Made by a program: the position numbers and the translations under genes. Shown here in pieces: positions 40,398 to 49,164 of a stretch of DNA of 64,000 nt; the stretch's first letter is position 1, and every line of letters starts with the position of its first letter. The DNA is from Caballeronia insecticola. GTDB taxonomy: Bacteria; Pseudomonadota; Gammaproteobacteria; Burkholderiales; Burkholderiaceae. The notes under the pieces were generated by a model. That model saw nothing but the letters and a program-made list of their open reading frames with translations. It did not search any database and was not told where the DNA came from. The stretch is from the NCBI RefSeq assembly GCF_000402035.1, contig NC_021287.1, forward strand, positions 1 through 64,000. Reading direction: 5' to 3'.

Positions 40398-41195
40398 TAC
40401 TAAAAGATGTGGTGTGTGTTGGCGAAGTTGGTGCGTTTGCAGGAGCGCCGCGAGACGGGCGGATCGGAAACGGACCAGCGATCCCGCTTAACCCAGCGGG
40501 GAGGTGGCGGGAAGAATGTCATTCGGACTACGAATGAATGTTCCCTGTAGGCGGCAGGATCGTTCGGCGAATAAGGACGTTGCCGGGCGCTAAAACACGC
40601 GGCGCGCAGAAACCCTGCAAACATTTACTAAAACGTTCGCTTAAAACAGACAAATCGACTTCGGGAGGAATTGCAGAACCAGCTCGACACGCCGGTATCT
40701 GATGCCTGTATATCGGCGGAATCCAACGCGAGTTGAGCTTATTTCCCGAAATTGCCGAATCGATACTTCTGAATTAGGAAATAATTGCCGTAAATCGGCA
40801 GCGCGGACGTAAGATTACTATAAGTCTAAGAAAAACGTGAAAATTCATATGTAACGACGGTTGCATTTCAGGAAATTTTTGCTCTTTTGGCTAACGCAGT
40901 AGCTTAAATTTCCGATCTGAATTAGTCGAACAATTACTTTTGACCGGTTCTGAAGTATTCGTCGTACAACATTGAAATAACGGAGATTTCTGCGTGCGGC
41001 ACTTTTCGCTTGCCGCTTGCGAAGTCGCACTGAACGGGTGTCAGTGGCAAGGAACTCTTATTTGCTGACAAACCACGTTTTCAGGAGCGTCGAGCCGGTC
41101 GCCTGTGCCGAGAAACCATTGCCGCGGTGAGGTTTAAAAAATGCCGCCTGCCGCCCCTCGCCGGACCCCGATGCCGACCCGGGCAAACGAGCGCG
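40398..41195. other. AT-rich intergenic region upstream of the hydrolase gene
   Basis: No supported gene in about 800 bases. Composition drops from high GC to distinctly AT-rich between 40650 and 41050, unlike the core genes around it. AATTGCCG occurs twice (40749-40756, 40783-40790), the second forming an inverted repeat TGCCG-TAAAT-CGGCA (40786-40800). These are candidate regulator sites for the divergent hydrolase gene. Short frames here lack a recognisable product. Confidence 0.45.
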
Positions 41196-41200
41196 CTCCG

Positions 41201-41209
41201 TGCTAAAAT
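41201..41209 (+). promoter_or_regulatory. Extended -10 promoter upstream of the queC leader
   Basis: TGC-TAAAAT is a good extended -10 element; the matching -35 is weak. The start would fall near 41216, immediately before the hairpin at 41222. Confidence 0.5.
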
Positions 41210-41221
41210 TCGCGCCGAATT

Positions 41222-41263
41222 AAGGACTTGCCTCGCCCTCGGACCCGCAAGTCCTTTTCTTTT
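41222..41263 (+). terminator. Hairpin terminator in the queC leader, possible attenuator
   Basis: AAGGACTTGC and GCAAGTCCTT form a perfect 10-base-pair stem across a 15-base loop, followed by TTCTTTT. It lies 233 bases before queC and six bases after a likely transcript start, so it either makes a short RNA of about 45 bases or limits transcription into queC. Confidence 0.75.
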
Positions 41264-41495
41264 CGACGCTCCGAATCGTTCGTGCAATGCGCCGGAACCA
41301 TCCCGCGGCGCCGGCGAGCCTTTTTCCCGTTCCGCTATCGACGGCATAAAAGGCGCGCGCGTCCGGAAGCAGGTCGCCGACCTATACTGGACGCTCAGGG
41401 CGTCGCTGCCCGCGCCGCTTATCGAATGGTCCGATCACGCAGACTGCCGTGCGCCGCGCGACGCCAATCTCATTCACGCAGTACGGAGTTTTCAC

Positions 41496-42230
41496 GTGAC
41501 TCGGATAGACGCTAAAGACAGCGCGCTCGTGCTGTTCTCCGGCGGCCAGGACTCGGCCACATGCCTCGCCTGGGCGCTCGAACGTTTCAGGACGGTCGAG
41601 ACGCTCGGCTTCGATTACGGACAGCGGCATCGCGTCGAGCTGGAATGCCGCGACGGTTTTCGCGCAGCCATCCAGCGCGAGTTTCCGCAATGGGCGGAGC
41701 GTCTCGGCGAAGATCACATGATCGACCTGTCGGTGCTCGGCGCGATCAGCGACACGGCAATGACGCGCGAGATCGAGATTCAGGCGACGGCGAGCGGCCT
41801 GCCGAACACGTTCGTGCCCGGCCGCAACCTGCTGTTCATGACGATCGCGGCGGCGCTCGCGTATCGGCGCGGGTTGAAGGTGCTGGTCGGCGGCATGTGC
41901 GAGACCGATTTTTCCGGCTATCCCGATTGCCGCGACGACACGATGAAAGCGCTGCAAGTCGCGCTCAATCTCGGCATGGAAACGCGCTATGCGCTGGAAA
42001 CGCCGCTCATGTGGCTCGACAAGGCCGACACATGGCGTCTCGCGGAAACGCTGGGCGGCGAGGCGCTGGTCGAACTGATCCGCGTCGAGACACATACGTG
42101 TTACCTCGGCGAGCGCGCGGAGTTGAACGAATGGGGCTTTGGCTGCGGCCAGTGTCCCGCATGCAAGCTGCGCAAGCGCGGCTACGAGGCGTATCGCGCG
42201 GGCGAGCAAGTCACCACCGCGCCGGTCTGA
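41496..42230 (+). CDS. queC: 7-cyano-7-deazaguanine synthase QueC
   Basis: The 244-residue enzyme makes preQ0 from 7-carboxy-7-deazaguanine and ammonia with ATP. It has the PP-loop [14 protein letters not shown] and zinc ligands in the C-terminal [13 protein letters not shown] 41496 is chosen because ACGGAG lies seven bases upstream and conserved sequence begins there; the open frame extends to 41127 without homology and would cross the leader terminator. It is followed by queE and queD, a complete route from GTP-derived precursor to preQ0. Confidence 0.95.
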   Translation: MTRIDAKDSALVLFSGGQDSATCLAWALERFRTVETLGFDYGQRHRVELECRDGFRAAIQREFPQWAERLGEDHMIDLSVLGAISDTAMTREIEIQATASGLPNTFVPGRNLLFMTIAAALAYRRGLKVLVGGMCETDFSGYPDCRDDTMKALQVALNLGMETRYALETPLMWLDKADTWRLAETLGGEALVELIRVETHTCYLGERAELNEWGFGCGQCPACKLRKRGYEAYRAGEQVTTAPV

Positions 42231-42257
42231 TTTTTATACGAGTTTCACAGGGTAGTC

Positions 42258-42890
42258 ATGACGTACGCGGTAAAGGAAATTTTCTACACGTTGCAGGGCG
42301 AGGGCGCCAATGCCGGGCGCCCGGCCGTGTTCTGCCGTTTCGCGGGCTGCAACCTGTGGTCGGGCCGTGAGGAAGATCGCGCGGATGCCGTCTGCCAGTT
42401 TTGCGACACCGATTTCGTCGGCACGGACGGCGAGAACGGCGGCAAGTTCAGAACGCCCGCGGAACTCGTCGCGAAGATCGCGTCGCTGTGGCCGGAAGGC
42501 GCGGGCCACAAGTTCGTCGTGTGCACCGGCGGCGAACCGATGCTGCAGATCGACCAGCCTTTCGTCGATGCCCTGCACGAAGCGGGCTTCGAAATGGCGA
42601 TCGAAACGAACGGGTCGCTGCCCGTGCTCGAGAGCATCGACTGGATTTGCGTGAGCCCGAAGGCCGACGCGCCGCTCGTCGTGACGAAGGGCAACGAGCT
42701 GAAGGTCGTCGTGCCGCAGGACAACCAGCGCCTGGCCGAATACGAGAAACTCGATTTCGACTACTTCCTCGTTCAGCCGATGGACGGCCCGTCGCGCGAC
42801 ATCAACACGAAGCTCGCGATCGACTGGTGCAAGCGGCATCCGAAGTGGCGCCTGTCGATGCAGACGCATAAATATTTGAACATCCCCTAA
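42258..42890 (+). CDS. queE: 7-carboxy-7-deazaguanine synthase QueE
   Basis: The 210-residue radical-SAM enzyme converts 6-carboxytetrahydropterin to 7-carboxy-7-deazaguanine. It has EIFYTLQGEGANAGRPAVFC and the unusual long-spaced cluster motif, one Cys in CRFAGCNLW and the CQFCDTDF pair. It lies 27 bases after queC. Confidence 0.95.
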   Translation: MTYAVKEIFYTLQGEGANAGRPAVFCRFAGCNLWSGREEDRADAVCQFCDTDFVGTDGENGGKFRTPAELVAKIASLWPEGAGHKFVVCTGGEPMLQIDQPFVDALHEAGFEMAIETNGSLPVLESIDWICVSPKADAPLVVTKGNELKVVVPQDNQRLAEYEKLDFDYFLVQPMDGPSRDINTKLAIDWCKRHPKWRLSMQTHKYLNIP

Positions 42891-42903
42891 ACGGTCAGCC
42901 GAC

Positions 42904-43350
42904 GTGCAGACGATTACCCGAAAACTCGAATTCGACGCGGGCCACCGCATTCCCGATCACCGCAGCCAGTGCCGCAACTTGCACGGGCATCGCTACGTGC
43001 TCGAGATCACGCTGCAAGGCGATCTCGTCGACGTGGAAGGCGCGCCCGACCGCGGCATGGTCATGGACTTCGCCGACGTCAAGGCGCTGGCCATGGAGCA
43101 TCTCGTGGGCAAGTGGGATCACGCGTTCATCGTCTATGAAGGCGATGTCAAAGTGCGCGAATTCCTGCAAACGCTGGCGGATCACAAGACGGTCGTAATG
43201 GACCGGATTCCGACCGTCGAGAACATGGCGGCCGTCGCGTTCAACATTCTCGCCGAGGTCTACGACGCGCATTACGGCGTCAATCTGAAGCTCACGCGCG
43301 TGCGTCTCTACGAAACGCCGAACTGCTGGGCGGACGTCGAGCGCGGCTGA
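42904..43350 (+). CDS. queD: 6-carboxytetrahydropterin synthase QueD
   Basis: The 148-residue enzyme makes 6-carboxy-tetrahydropterin from dihydroneopterin triphosphate. It has the zinc His residues in FDAGHRI and NLHGHRY, the catalytic Cys in SQCRNLHGH, and the acidic end TRVRLYETPNCWADVE. The start is GTG 42904, 13 bases after queE. The GTP cyclohydrolase step is not encoded nearby. Confidence 0.95.
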   Translation: MQTITRKLEFDAGHRIPDHRSQCRNLHGHRYVLEITLQGDLVDVEGAPDRGMVMDFADVKALAMEHLVGKWDHAFIVYEGDVKVREFLQTLADHKTVVMDRIPTVENMAAVAFNILAEVYDAHYGVNLKLTRVRLYETPNCWADVERG

Positions 43351-43535
43351 TTTTCCGGCGGCGGCGCGGCCGGCAGCGCCCGACGCCCGCGCCTTTGTCA
43401 CGGTATGATCGTCCGATAAGTCGCCCGCACCCAGGGCGATGAGACACGGAGCGCACGCATGCCGTCACTTCTTCTGTCGTTTCCCGAAGCGCTGCCACGC
43501 GCGGTCCTCTTTCCTGCATGCGAAGGAGCCGCGCG

Positions 43536-44318
43536 ATGAGCACGTTCACGAATCCCATCAAGCAACGCCTCTCCGAGCCGGGCACGCTGTTCGGCCTGTG
43601 GCTCTCGCTCGGCAGCGCCGACGCCGCCGAAGCGCTCGCGCACGCGGGCTTCGACTGGCTCTGCATCGACATGGAGCACTCGCCGAACGATAGCGTCGAT
43701 GTCGTCGCCCAGTTGCGCGCCATTGCCGCCGCGCATTTGCCGAGCGAGCCGATCGTGCGCGTGCCGACCAACGAAGGCTGGATCGTGAAGCGCGCGCTCG
43801 ATGCCGGCGCGCGCACGCTGATGTTCCCCAACGTGCAATCGGCGGCGGACGCGGCGCGTATCGTACGGCTCACGCAATATCCGACCGAGGCGGCGCTCGA
43901 CGGCCTGCGCGGCGTCGCGGGCGCGGTGCGCGCGGCGGCTTACGGCATGCGGCGCGACTACGCGACCACCGCGAACGCGCAGATCGCGACCATCGTGCAG
44001 ATCGAATCCGTGGCGGCGCTGGACGCCGTCGATGAAATTGCCGCGACGCCGGGCGTCGATTGCCTGTTCATCGGGCCGGCGGATCTCGCCGCGAGCCTCG
44101 GCCATCTCGGCGACGGCAAGCATCCCGACGTGCAGGCCGCGATCACGAAGATCGTCGATGCGGCGAAGCGCGCGGGCATCGCGAGCGGCATTTTCGCGCT
44201 CGATGCCGCGAGCGCGAAGCAGTACGCGCAGGCGGGCATCAAGCTCGTCGCGATCGGCGCGGACGTGATGTGGCTGCTGAAGGCGACGCGGCAGGCATTG
44301 CAGGAGGCGAGATCATGA
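43536..44318 (+). CDS. HpcH/HpaI-family aldolase
   Basis: The 260-residue protein is a class II pyruvate aldolase-type TIM barrel. It has FDWLCIDMEHSPND (metal/substrate region), VQIESVAALDAVDEIAATPG with metal Glu and CLFIGPADLAASLG with metal Asp. Such enzymes cleave 2-keto-3-deoxy sugar acids or 4-hydroxy-2-oxo acids to pyruvate and an aldehyde; the substrate is unassigned. ATG 43536 is preceded by AAGGAG. The stop overlaps the next gene's start. Confidence 0.88.
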   Translation: MSTFTNPIKQRLSEPGTLFGLWLSLGSADAAEALAHAGFDWLCIDMEHSPNDSVDVVAQLRAIAAAHLPSEPIVRVPTNEGWIVKRALDAGARTLMFPNVQSAADAARIVRLTQYPTEAALDGLRGVAGAVRAAAYGMRRDYATTANAQIATIVQIESVAALDAVDEIAATPGVDCLFIGPADLAASLGHLGDGKHPDVQAAITKIVDAAKRAGIASGIFALDAASAKQYAQAGIKLVAIGADVMWLLKATRQALQEARS

Positions 44319-45007
44319 ACACCGCAAGGCGGGCCGGGCTCGCGGCGGCGCTGGCGATCGGCTTGTCGACGCTGGCACTAAACGCGGCGCACGCCGACAA
44401 CACGCTCAAGCCGACCGATCTCGCGACGCAGAACGCCGTCGCCGACTACAACGCGGGCAATTTTGGCGCGGCGCGCTCGGAGTTCCGCCGCGCGGCGCAA
44501 AAGGGCAGCCGTCTCGCCGAATTCAATTACGCGATGATGCTGCTCAACGGCGAGGGCGGCGCGGCCGACATACCGGAAGGCAAGAAGTGGCTGCGCCGCG
44601 CCGCCGACGCCAACATGACGCACGCCCAATACGTGTACGGCAAGATGTACGACGACGGCCAGTTCGTCGAGAAAGATCCGGCGGAGGCGCATCGCTGGTT
44701 CCTGCGCGCGGCGAGCCAGGGTCACGTGCAGGCGGAACTGGCGCTCGCCAATCAGTTCCTCGACGGGCGCGGCACCGCGCGCGACAACGAGCAGGCGTTC
44801 AACTGGTACAAGAAAGCAGCGGAAGGCGGCGACATGACGGCGCAATACGTCGCGGGTTCGTTCTACGAGCGCGGCGGCGACGGCGTCGAGCGGAATCTGA
44901 ATGTTGCGCGCGCGTATTACGCCGCGGCGGCCGCGCAGGGCGATCCGGCGGCCAAGCTCAAGTATCTGCAACTGAGCGCCGAACTGGAGCGTCAGAAGCC
45001 GCAGTGA
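44315..45007 (+). CDS. Sel1-like repeat protein, exported
   Basis: The 230-residue protein has a signal peptide (residues 1-25, ending AAHA) and about five Sel1/TPR-like repeats, recognisable as A-x2-Y-x6-F/DG-G and W/LRRAA units (EGKKWLRRAADANMTHAQY; EAHRWFLRAASQGHVQAE; AFNWYKKAAEGGDMTAQY). Such repeats mediate protein contacts. It overlaps the aldolase gene by four bases (GGAGGCGAG upstream), so the two are co-translated, but no functional link is evident. Confidence 0.88.
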   Translation: MNTARRAGLAAALAIGLSTLALNAAHADNTLKPTDLATQNAVADYNAGNFGAARSEFRRAAQKGSRLAEFNYAMMLLNGEGGAADIPEGKKWLRRAADANMTHAQYVYGKMYDDGQFVEKDPAEAHRWFLRAASQGHVQAELALANQFLDGRGTARDNEQAFNWYKKAAEGGDMTAQYVAGSFYERGGDGVERNLNVARAYYAAAAAQGDPAAKLKYLQLSAELERQKPQ

Positions 45008-45024
45008 CGGCGCGCGTCGAAAAC

Positions 45025-45054
45025 AAAAAAGCCGCGGACGATCCCGCGGCTTTT
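45025..45054. terminator. Bidirectional terminator between Sel1 gene and rodA
   Basis: GCCGCGG and CCGCGGC pair with flanking A6 and T4 runs. It serves the Sel1 gene and the convergent rod-shape operon. Confidence 0.88.
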
Positions 45055-45076
45055 GCGTTCAGGCGACGATAAAACG

Positions 45077-46240
45077 CTAGCTCTGCATCAGACGCTTTTG
45101 CCGCGCGACGCTCATGATGAGCCCGACGGCGACGCCGAGCGTTGTCAGCGCCGTGCCGCCGTAGCTCATGAACGGCAGCGGCACGCCGACCACGGGCAAG
45201 ATCCCGCTCACCATGCCGATATTGACGAACGCGTAAGTAAAGAACGCGAGCGTGAGCGATCCGGCCAATAATCGCCCGAAAAAGGTCGCGCCGTTCGCCG
45301 CGATGAACAGCCCGCGCGCGATCAGCGCCATATAGAGAAAGAGCAGGACGAGCCCGCCCGCCAGGCCGAATTCCTCGGAAAACACCGCGAAGATGAAGTC
45401 CGTGTGTTTTTCGGGAATGAACTCCAGATGCGCCTGCGTGCCCTGCAGCCAGCCCTTGCCGAACGTGCCGCCGGAGCCGATGGCGATCACGGCCTGGATC
45501 GTGTGGAAGCCTTTGCCGAGCGGATCGGAGGTCGGGTCGAGCAGCGTGCAGATGCGATGCTTCTGGTAATCGTGCATCAGCGGCCAGTTCACTTCAGGCT
45601 GGCAGATGCGGGTCTGGAACACCGCGACGCACACCACCACGATCACGGCCGACGCAAGCACCGGCACGATCAGTTTGAAGCTCAGTCCGGCGAGATAGAT
45701 GACGAACACGCCCGCCGCGAACACCAGCACCGCGGTGCCCAGGTCGGGTTGCTTCGCGATCAGGCCGACAGGCAGCATCAGAATCACAAAGCCGACGATG
45801 TAATCCCACCAGCGGATATTGCTTTCGCGCTTCTGGTAGTACCACGCGAGCATCAGCGGCATCGCGATCTTCATGATCTCCGACGGCTGAATCACGACGC
45901 CGACGTTGAGCCAGCGTTTCGCGCCCTTGCGCGTGAGCCCGAACGCGGCCACTGCGATCAATAGTGCGACGCCGACCGTATAGAGCGGCACGGCGATGCG
46001 CATCAGCATTTGCGGCGGGATATTGGCGAGCACCCACATCAGGCCGAAGGTCAGCATGATGTTGCGCAGCTGATCCTCGACGCGCCCGGGCAGGTCGAGA
46101 CTTGCGCTGTACAGCGTCACGATGCCGACGCACAGCAGCAGAAAAACGATCAGCGCGAGCGGCTTGTCGAAGCCCGCGAACATGCGCTTGGCGCGCGCGA
46201 GCCATTCGCGCTTGTCGAATTGCATGTGCATGAGTTGCAT
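45077..46240 (-). CDS. rodA: Rod-shape SEDS glycosyltransferase RodA
   Basis: The 387-residue protein has about ten membrane segments and is the peptidoglycan polymerase partner of PBP2 in side-wall growth. It has family segments PSEIMKIAMPLMLAWYY, KQPDLGTA and GSGGTFGKGWLQGTQ, and ends with VPLPFMSYGGTALTTLGVAVG. The catalytic Asp lies in the large extracellular loop. It is the last gene of the mreBCD-mrdA-rodA operon and starts ten bases after mrdA. Confidence 0.96.
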   Translation of the reverse strand: MQLMHMQFDKREWLARAKRMFAGFDKPLALIVFLLLCVGIVTLYSASLDLPGRVEDQLRNIMLTFGLMWVLANIPPQMLMRIAVPLYTVGVALLIAVAAFGLTRKGAKRWLNVGVVIQPSEIMKIAMPLMLAWYYQKRESNIRWWDYIVGFVILMLPVGLIAKQPDLGTAVLVFAAGVFVIYLAGLSFKLIVPVLASAVIVVVCVAVFQTRICQPEVNWPLMHDYQKHRICTLLDPTSDPLGKGFHTIQAVIAIGSGGTFGKGWLQGTQAHLEFIPEKHTDFIFAVFSEEFGLAGGLVLLFLYMALIARGLFIAANGATFFGRLLAGSLTLAFFTYAFVNIGMVSGILPVVGVPLPFMSYGGTALTTLGVAVGLIMSVARQKRLMQS

Positions 46241-46250
46241 GGCGGTTTCC

Positions 46251-48560
46251 TTATTCGTCGATGCCGCCGGACGGCGCCAGCGTGCGCACGCTGTCGTTCT
46301 GATTGCCGCGAACCATGGTCGGCGTCGGCTCCTTGCGCTTTTTCGCGGCGGACGCGGGGTTCGTCGCGGGGGGCGTCGTAGAAGCCGGCAGCGCGACGGC
46401 AGGGGCGGGCGCGGACGCGACGCGCGGCTTCGCGGCTTTCGGCGCGGAAGCCGGCAGCGCGGGCGCGGAAGCGGCCTTGGCGGCAGCCGGATTGGACGCA
46501 GCCTGTGCCGGCGCGCTTCCTTCCGGGCTCGGCGAGAACGCCGGCGACGAATTCGCCACCGACGCCGGCAGCGCAGCGGACGCAGGCGATTGCGTGCCGC
46601 CGATGATCGGCAGGCCGTCGCCTTCCGTGGCCGAGGCAGCGGCAGCGACAGCGGCGGCTTCGGCGCCGGGTTTCATCCGGTCGACGAGATAGTAGTCGAG
46701 CACTCTGCGCGCGATCGGGCCCGCGGACTCCGCGCCCCAGCCGCCGTTCTCGACAATCAGCGCGAGCGCGATCTTCGGCTCCTCCGCCGGCGCGAACGCG
46801 ATGAAAAGCGCGTGGTCGCGCAGATGCTCGGCAAGCGCGTGTCCCTTGTAGTTCGAGCCCTGCAGCGAATAGACCTGCGCCGTGCCCGTCTTGCCCGCCG
46901 CCAGATACGGCGCGCCCGTGAACACCTTCGCCGCCGTGCCGTTCGTGATCACGCCTTCCATCGCGCGCTTGATGAAGTCGACGTCCTTTTGCTGCACCGG
47001 AATCTTGTCGCTCGGATCGCGCACGACGGCGCGCGTTTCCTTCGAGATCGGATTTTCGATATCGCGCACGAGGTGCGGCTTCATCACGACGCCGTTGTTC
47101 GCGAGCGTCGCGGTGGCGTGCGCGAGTTGCAGGATCGTGAACGAGTTGTAACCCTGGCCGATGCCCAGACTGATGGTTTCGCCTTCGTACCAGCGCTGCT
47201 GTTCGGGCTTGCGATACGCCTTGCGCTTCCATTCCGTCGACGGCAGGATGCCGCGCGCCTCGCCCGCGATATCGATGCCGGTGATCTGCCCGAAGCCCCA
47301 CGGTTTCATGAACCCGGCCATCGCGTTCACGCCGAGATCGCGCGCGAGCATGTAGAAGTAGGTGTCGTTCGACACGACGATCGCGCGGTTCATGTCCACC
47401 CAGCCCTGACCCGAACGCACGTCGTTGCGGAACGTGTGGCCGCCGAAGGTGAAGTAGCCCGGATCCTGAAAGCCCCAGCCCGGCGTGCGCTTGTGCAGCG
47501 TGAGCGCGGCGAGCGCCATGAACGGCTTGTAGGTCGAGCCCGGCGGATACGTACCGTGCAGCGGACGATTCAGCAGCGGGTGATCCGGCGAGTTGTTGAG
47601 CGCATCCCAGGTTTGCTGGTCGATGCCGTCGACGAACGAATTCGGATCGAAGCTCGGCGCGGACACGAACGCGAGCACGTCGCCGGTGGAAGGCTCGATG
47701 GCGACGAGCGCGCCGCGCTTGCCCGCGAATGCCTGCTCGGCGACCTGCTGCAAGCCGATATCCAGCGACAGCACGAGGTTGTTGCCGGGCGTTGCCTGCG
47801 TGCGCGACATCGTGCGCACCGGACGGCCGCCGGCGGTCACTTCCACTTCCTCGAAACCGGTCAGTCCGTGCAGCTCGGTTTCATAGCTCTGCTCGACGCC
47901 AATCTTGCCGACGTAATCCGTGCCCTTGTAGTTGTTCGCGTCGACGCGCGGATCGTAGTGGTCCGAGCTTTCATCGTTGGCGTCGCTGGCGTCGTCGATG
48001 CGCTCCTGGTCGCGCTGCGAAATACGCCCGATATAGCCGATCACGTGCGCGGCGGTCGTGCCGAGCGGATATTGGCGGAACAGCCGCGCGCGCACTTCCA
48101 CGCCGGGAAAGCGGTAACGCTGCGCGGTGAATTTGGCGACTTCCTCGTCGGTCAGGCGCGTGCGGATCGGCAGGCTTTCGAAATTCTTCGAGTCTTCGAG
48201 CACCTTCTTGAAACGGCGCCGGTCGCGCGCGTCGATCGGAATGACTTGCGCGAGTTCGTCGATGGTCTCGTCGAGCGTGCCGTTGATCTTCGATCGCGTG
48301 ATTTCGAGCGTGTAAGCCGAATAATTCTTCGCCAGCACAATGCCGTTGCGATCGGTAATGATGCCGCGGTTCGGCACGATCGGCGCCACGGAGATGCGGT
48401 TTTCGTTCGCCTGCAGCGAGTATTTGCTGAAGTGCCAGACCTGCAGATACAGAAACCGCAGACCGATCAGCCCGAAGCAGACGAACACGAACAGTCCCGC
48501 CGCCGCGACGCGCAGGCGGAACTTCGACAACTGTTGCTCGGTGTTCTTTATTTCGGTCAT
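46251..48560 (-). CDS. mrdA: Penicillin-binding protein 2
   Basis: The 769-residue transpeptidase cross-links side-wall peptidoglycan with RodA. It has one N-terminal membrane helix (about 15-40), the pedestal domain, and the transpeptidase with SxxK at 342-345 (STYK), the SND motif and KTG in GKTGTAQV. E. coli PBP2 has 633 residues; here a 130-residue Ala/Pro/Ser-rich tail follows the catalytic domain (ends SVRTLAPSGGIDE), and an acidic insertion (about 189-204) interrupts the pedestal. Confidence 0.95.
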   Translation of the reverse strand: MTEIKNTEQQLSKFRLRVAAAGLFVFVCFGLIGLRFLYLQVWHFSKYSLQANENRISVAPIVPNRGIITDRNGIVLAKNYSAYTLEITRSKINGTLDETIDELAQVIPIDARDRRRFKKVLEDSKNFESLPIRTRLTDEEVAKFTAQRYRFPGVEVRARLFRQYPLGTTAAHVIGYIGRISQRDQERIDDASDANDESSDHYDPRVDANNYKGTDYVGKIGVEQSYETELHGLTGFEEVEVTAGGRPVRTMSRTQATPGNNLVLSLDIGLQQVAEQAFAGKRGALVAIEPSTGDVLAFVSAPSFDPNSFVDGIDQQTWDALNNSPDHPLLNRPLHGTYPPGSTYKPFMALAALTLHKRTPGWGFQDPGYFTFGGHTFRNDVRSGQGWVDMNRAIVVSNDTYFYMLARDLGVNAMAGFMKPWGFGQITGIDIAGEARGILPSTEWKRKAYRKPEQQRWYEGETISLGIGQGYNSFTILQLAHATATLANNGVVMKPHLVRDIENPISKETRAVVRDPSDKIPVQQKDVDFIKRAMEGVITNGTAAKVFTGAPYLAAGKTGTAQVYSLQGSNYKGHALAEHLRDHALFIAFAPAEEPKIALALIVENGGWGAESAGPIARRVLDYYLVDRMKPGAEAAAVAAAASATEGDGLPIIGGTQSPASAALPASVANSSPAFSPSPEGSAPAQAASNPAAAKAASAPALPASAPKAAKPRVASAPAPAVALPASTTPPATNPASAAKKRKEPTPTMVRGNQNDSVRTLAPSGGIDE

Positions 48561-48651
48561 GCAGCTTTCGCGATTCGTTTCGCGATGTATCGCGATTCAA
48601 GTGTAGTCCGCGCGCGGCGGTTCGGATGGCTCACGCGCGGTGTCGGACGGC

Positions 48652-49164
48652 TCAGATCGGACGGGTATCGTCAGGGTCGGCGGCGCGGCGTTGCGGTATC
48701 AACAGCAGGAAGCTCGCGATCGGCCACAGCAGCGCTTCCACGAAGCCGTTGACGAGATAGCTCCAGCCGGGGAATGCGGCGCCCGTCATCAGCCGGATCA
48801 CGAACGGCACGAGATGCGCCCCCACCAGCAGCGGCGCCACGACGAACGTCTGTACGGGCAGGGCCATCCACAGCACGCGGCGGTGGATGGTGATCGCGCC
48901 GTAGGACAGCAGCGTGTAGGCCAGCGCGTGCTCGCCGAGCAGATTCGCGTTATGGACGTCCATGAGCAGGCCGAGCATGAACGCGATGCCCATGCCGACC
49001 TTGCGCGGCTGATGCACGTTCCAGAACAACAGTACCAGCGCGACGAAATCCGGTACGCCGACGAGCCGTCCCCATGGCACCAGATTCAGCAGAAACGCGG
49101 CTGCGAGGCTGAACGTGATGAAGTACGGATTGACCGGCTGAAGAATGTATTGCGGGCGGTTCAT
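48652..49164 (-). CDS. mreD: Rod-shape protein MreD
   Basis: The 170-residue protein is an inner-membrane partner of MreC with five to six hydrophobic segments (ITFSLAAAFLLNLVPWG; FVALVLLFWNVHQP; GIAFMLGLLMDVHNANLLGE, the family signature). Its start overlaps the mreC stop by four bases. Confidence 0.93.
   Translation of the reverse strand: MNRPQYILQPVNPYFITFSLAAAFLLNLVPWGRLVGVPDFVALVLLFWNVHQPRKVGMGIAFMLGLLMDVHNANLLGEHALAYTLLSYGAITIHRRVLWMALPVQTFVVAPLLVGAHLVPFVIRLMTGAAFPGWSYLVNGFVEALLWPIASFLLLIPQRRAADPDDTRPI

Noticed and set aside
41127..41495. N-terminal extension of QueC or a preQ1 riboswitch in the leader
   Set aside because: The extension crosses a terminator and lacks homology; the leader lacks the short stem plus A-rich tail of a preQ1-I aptamer.
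46122..48752. Long plus-strand open frame (876 codons) across the PBP2 gene
   Set aside because: Arg/Ala/Val-rich shadow of mrdA with no recognisable domain.
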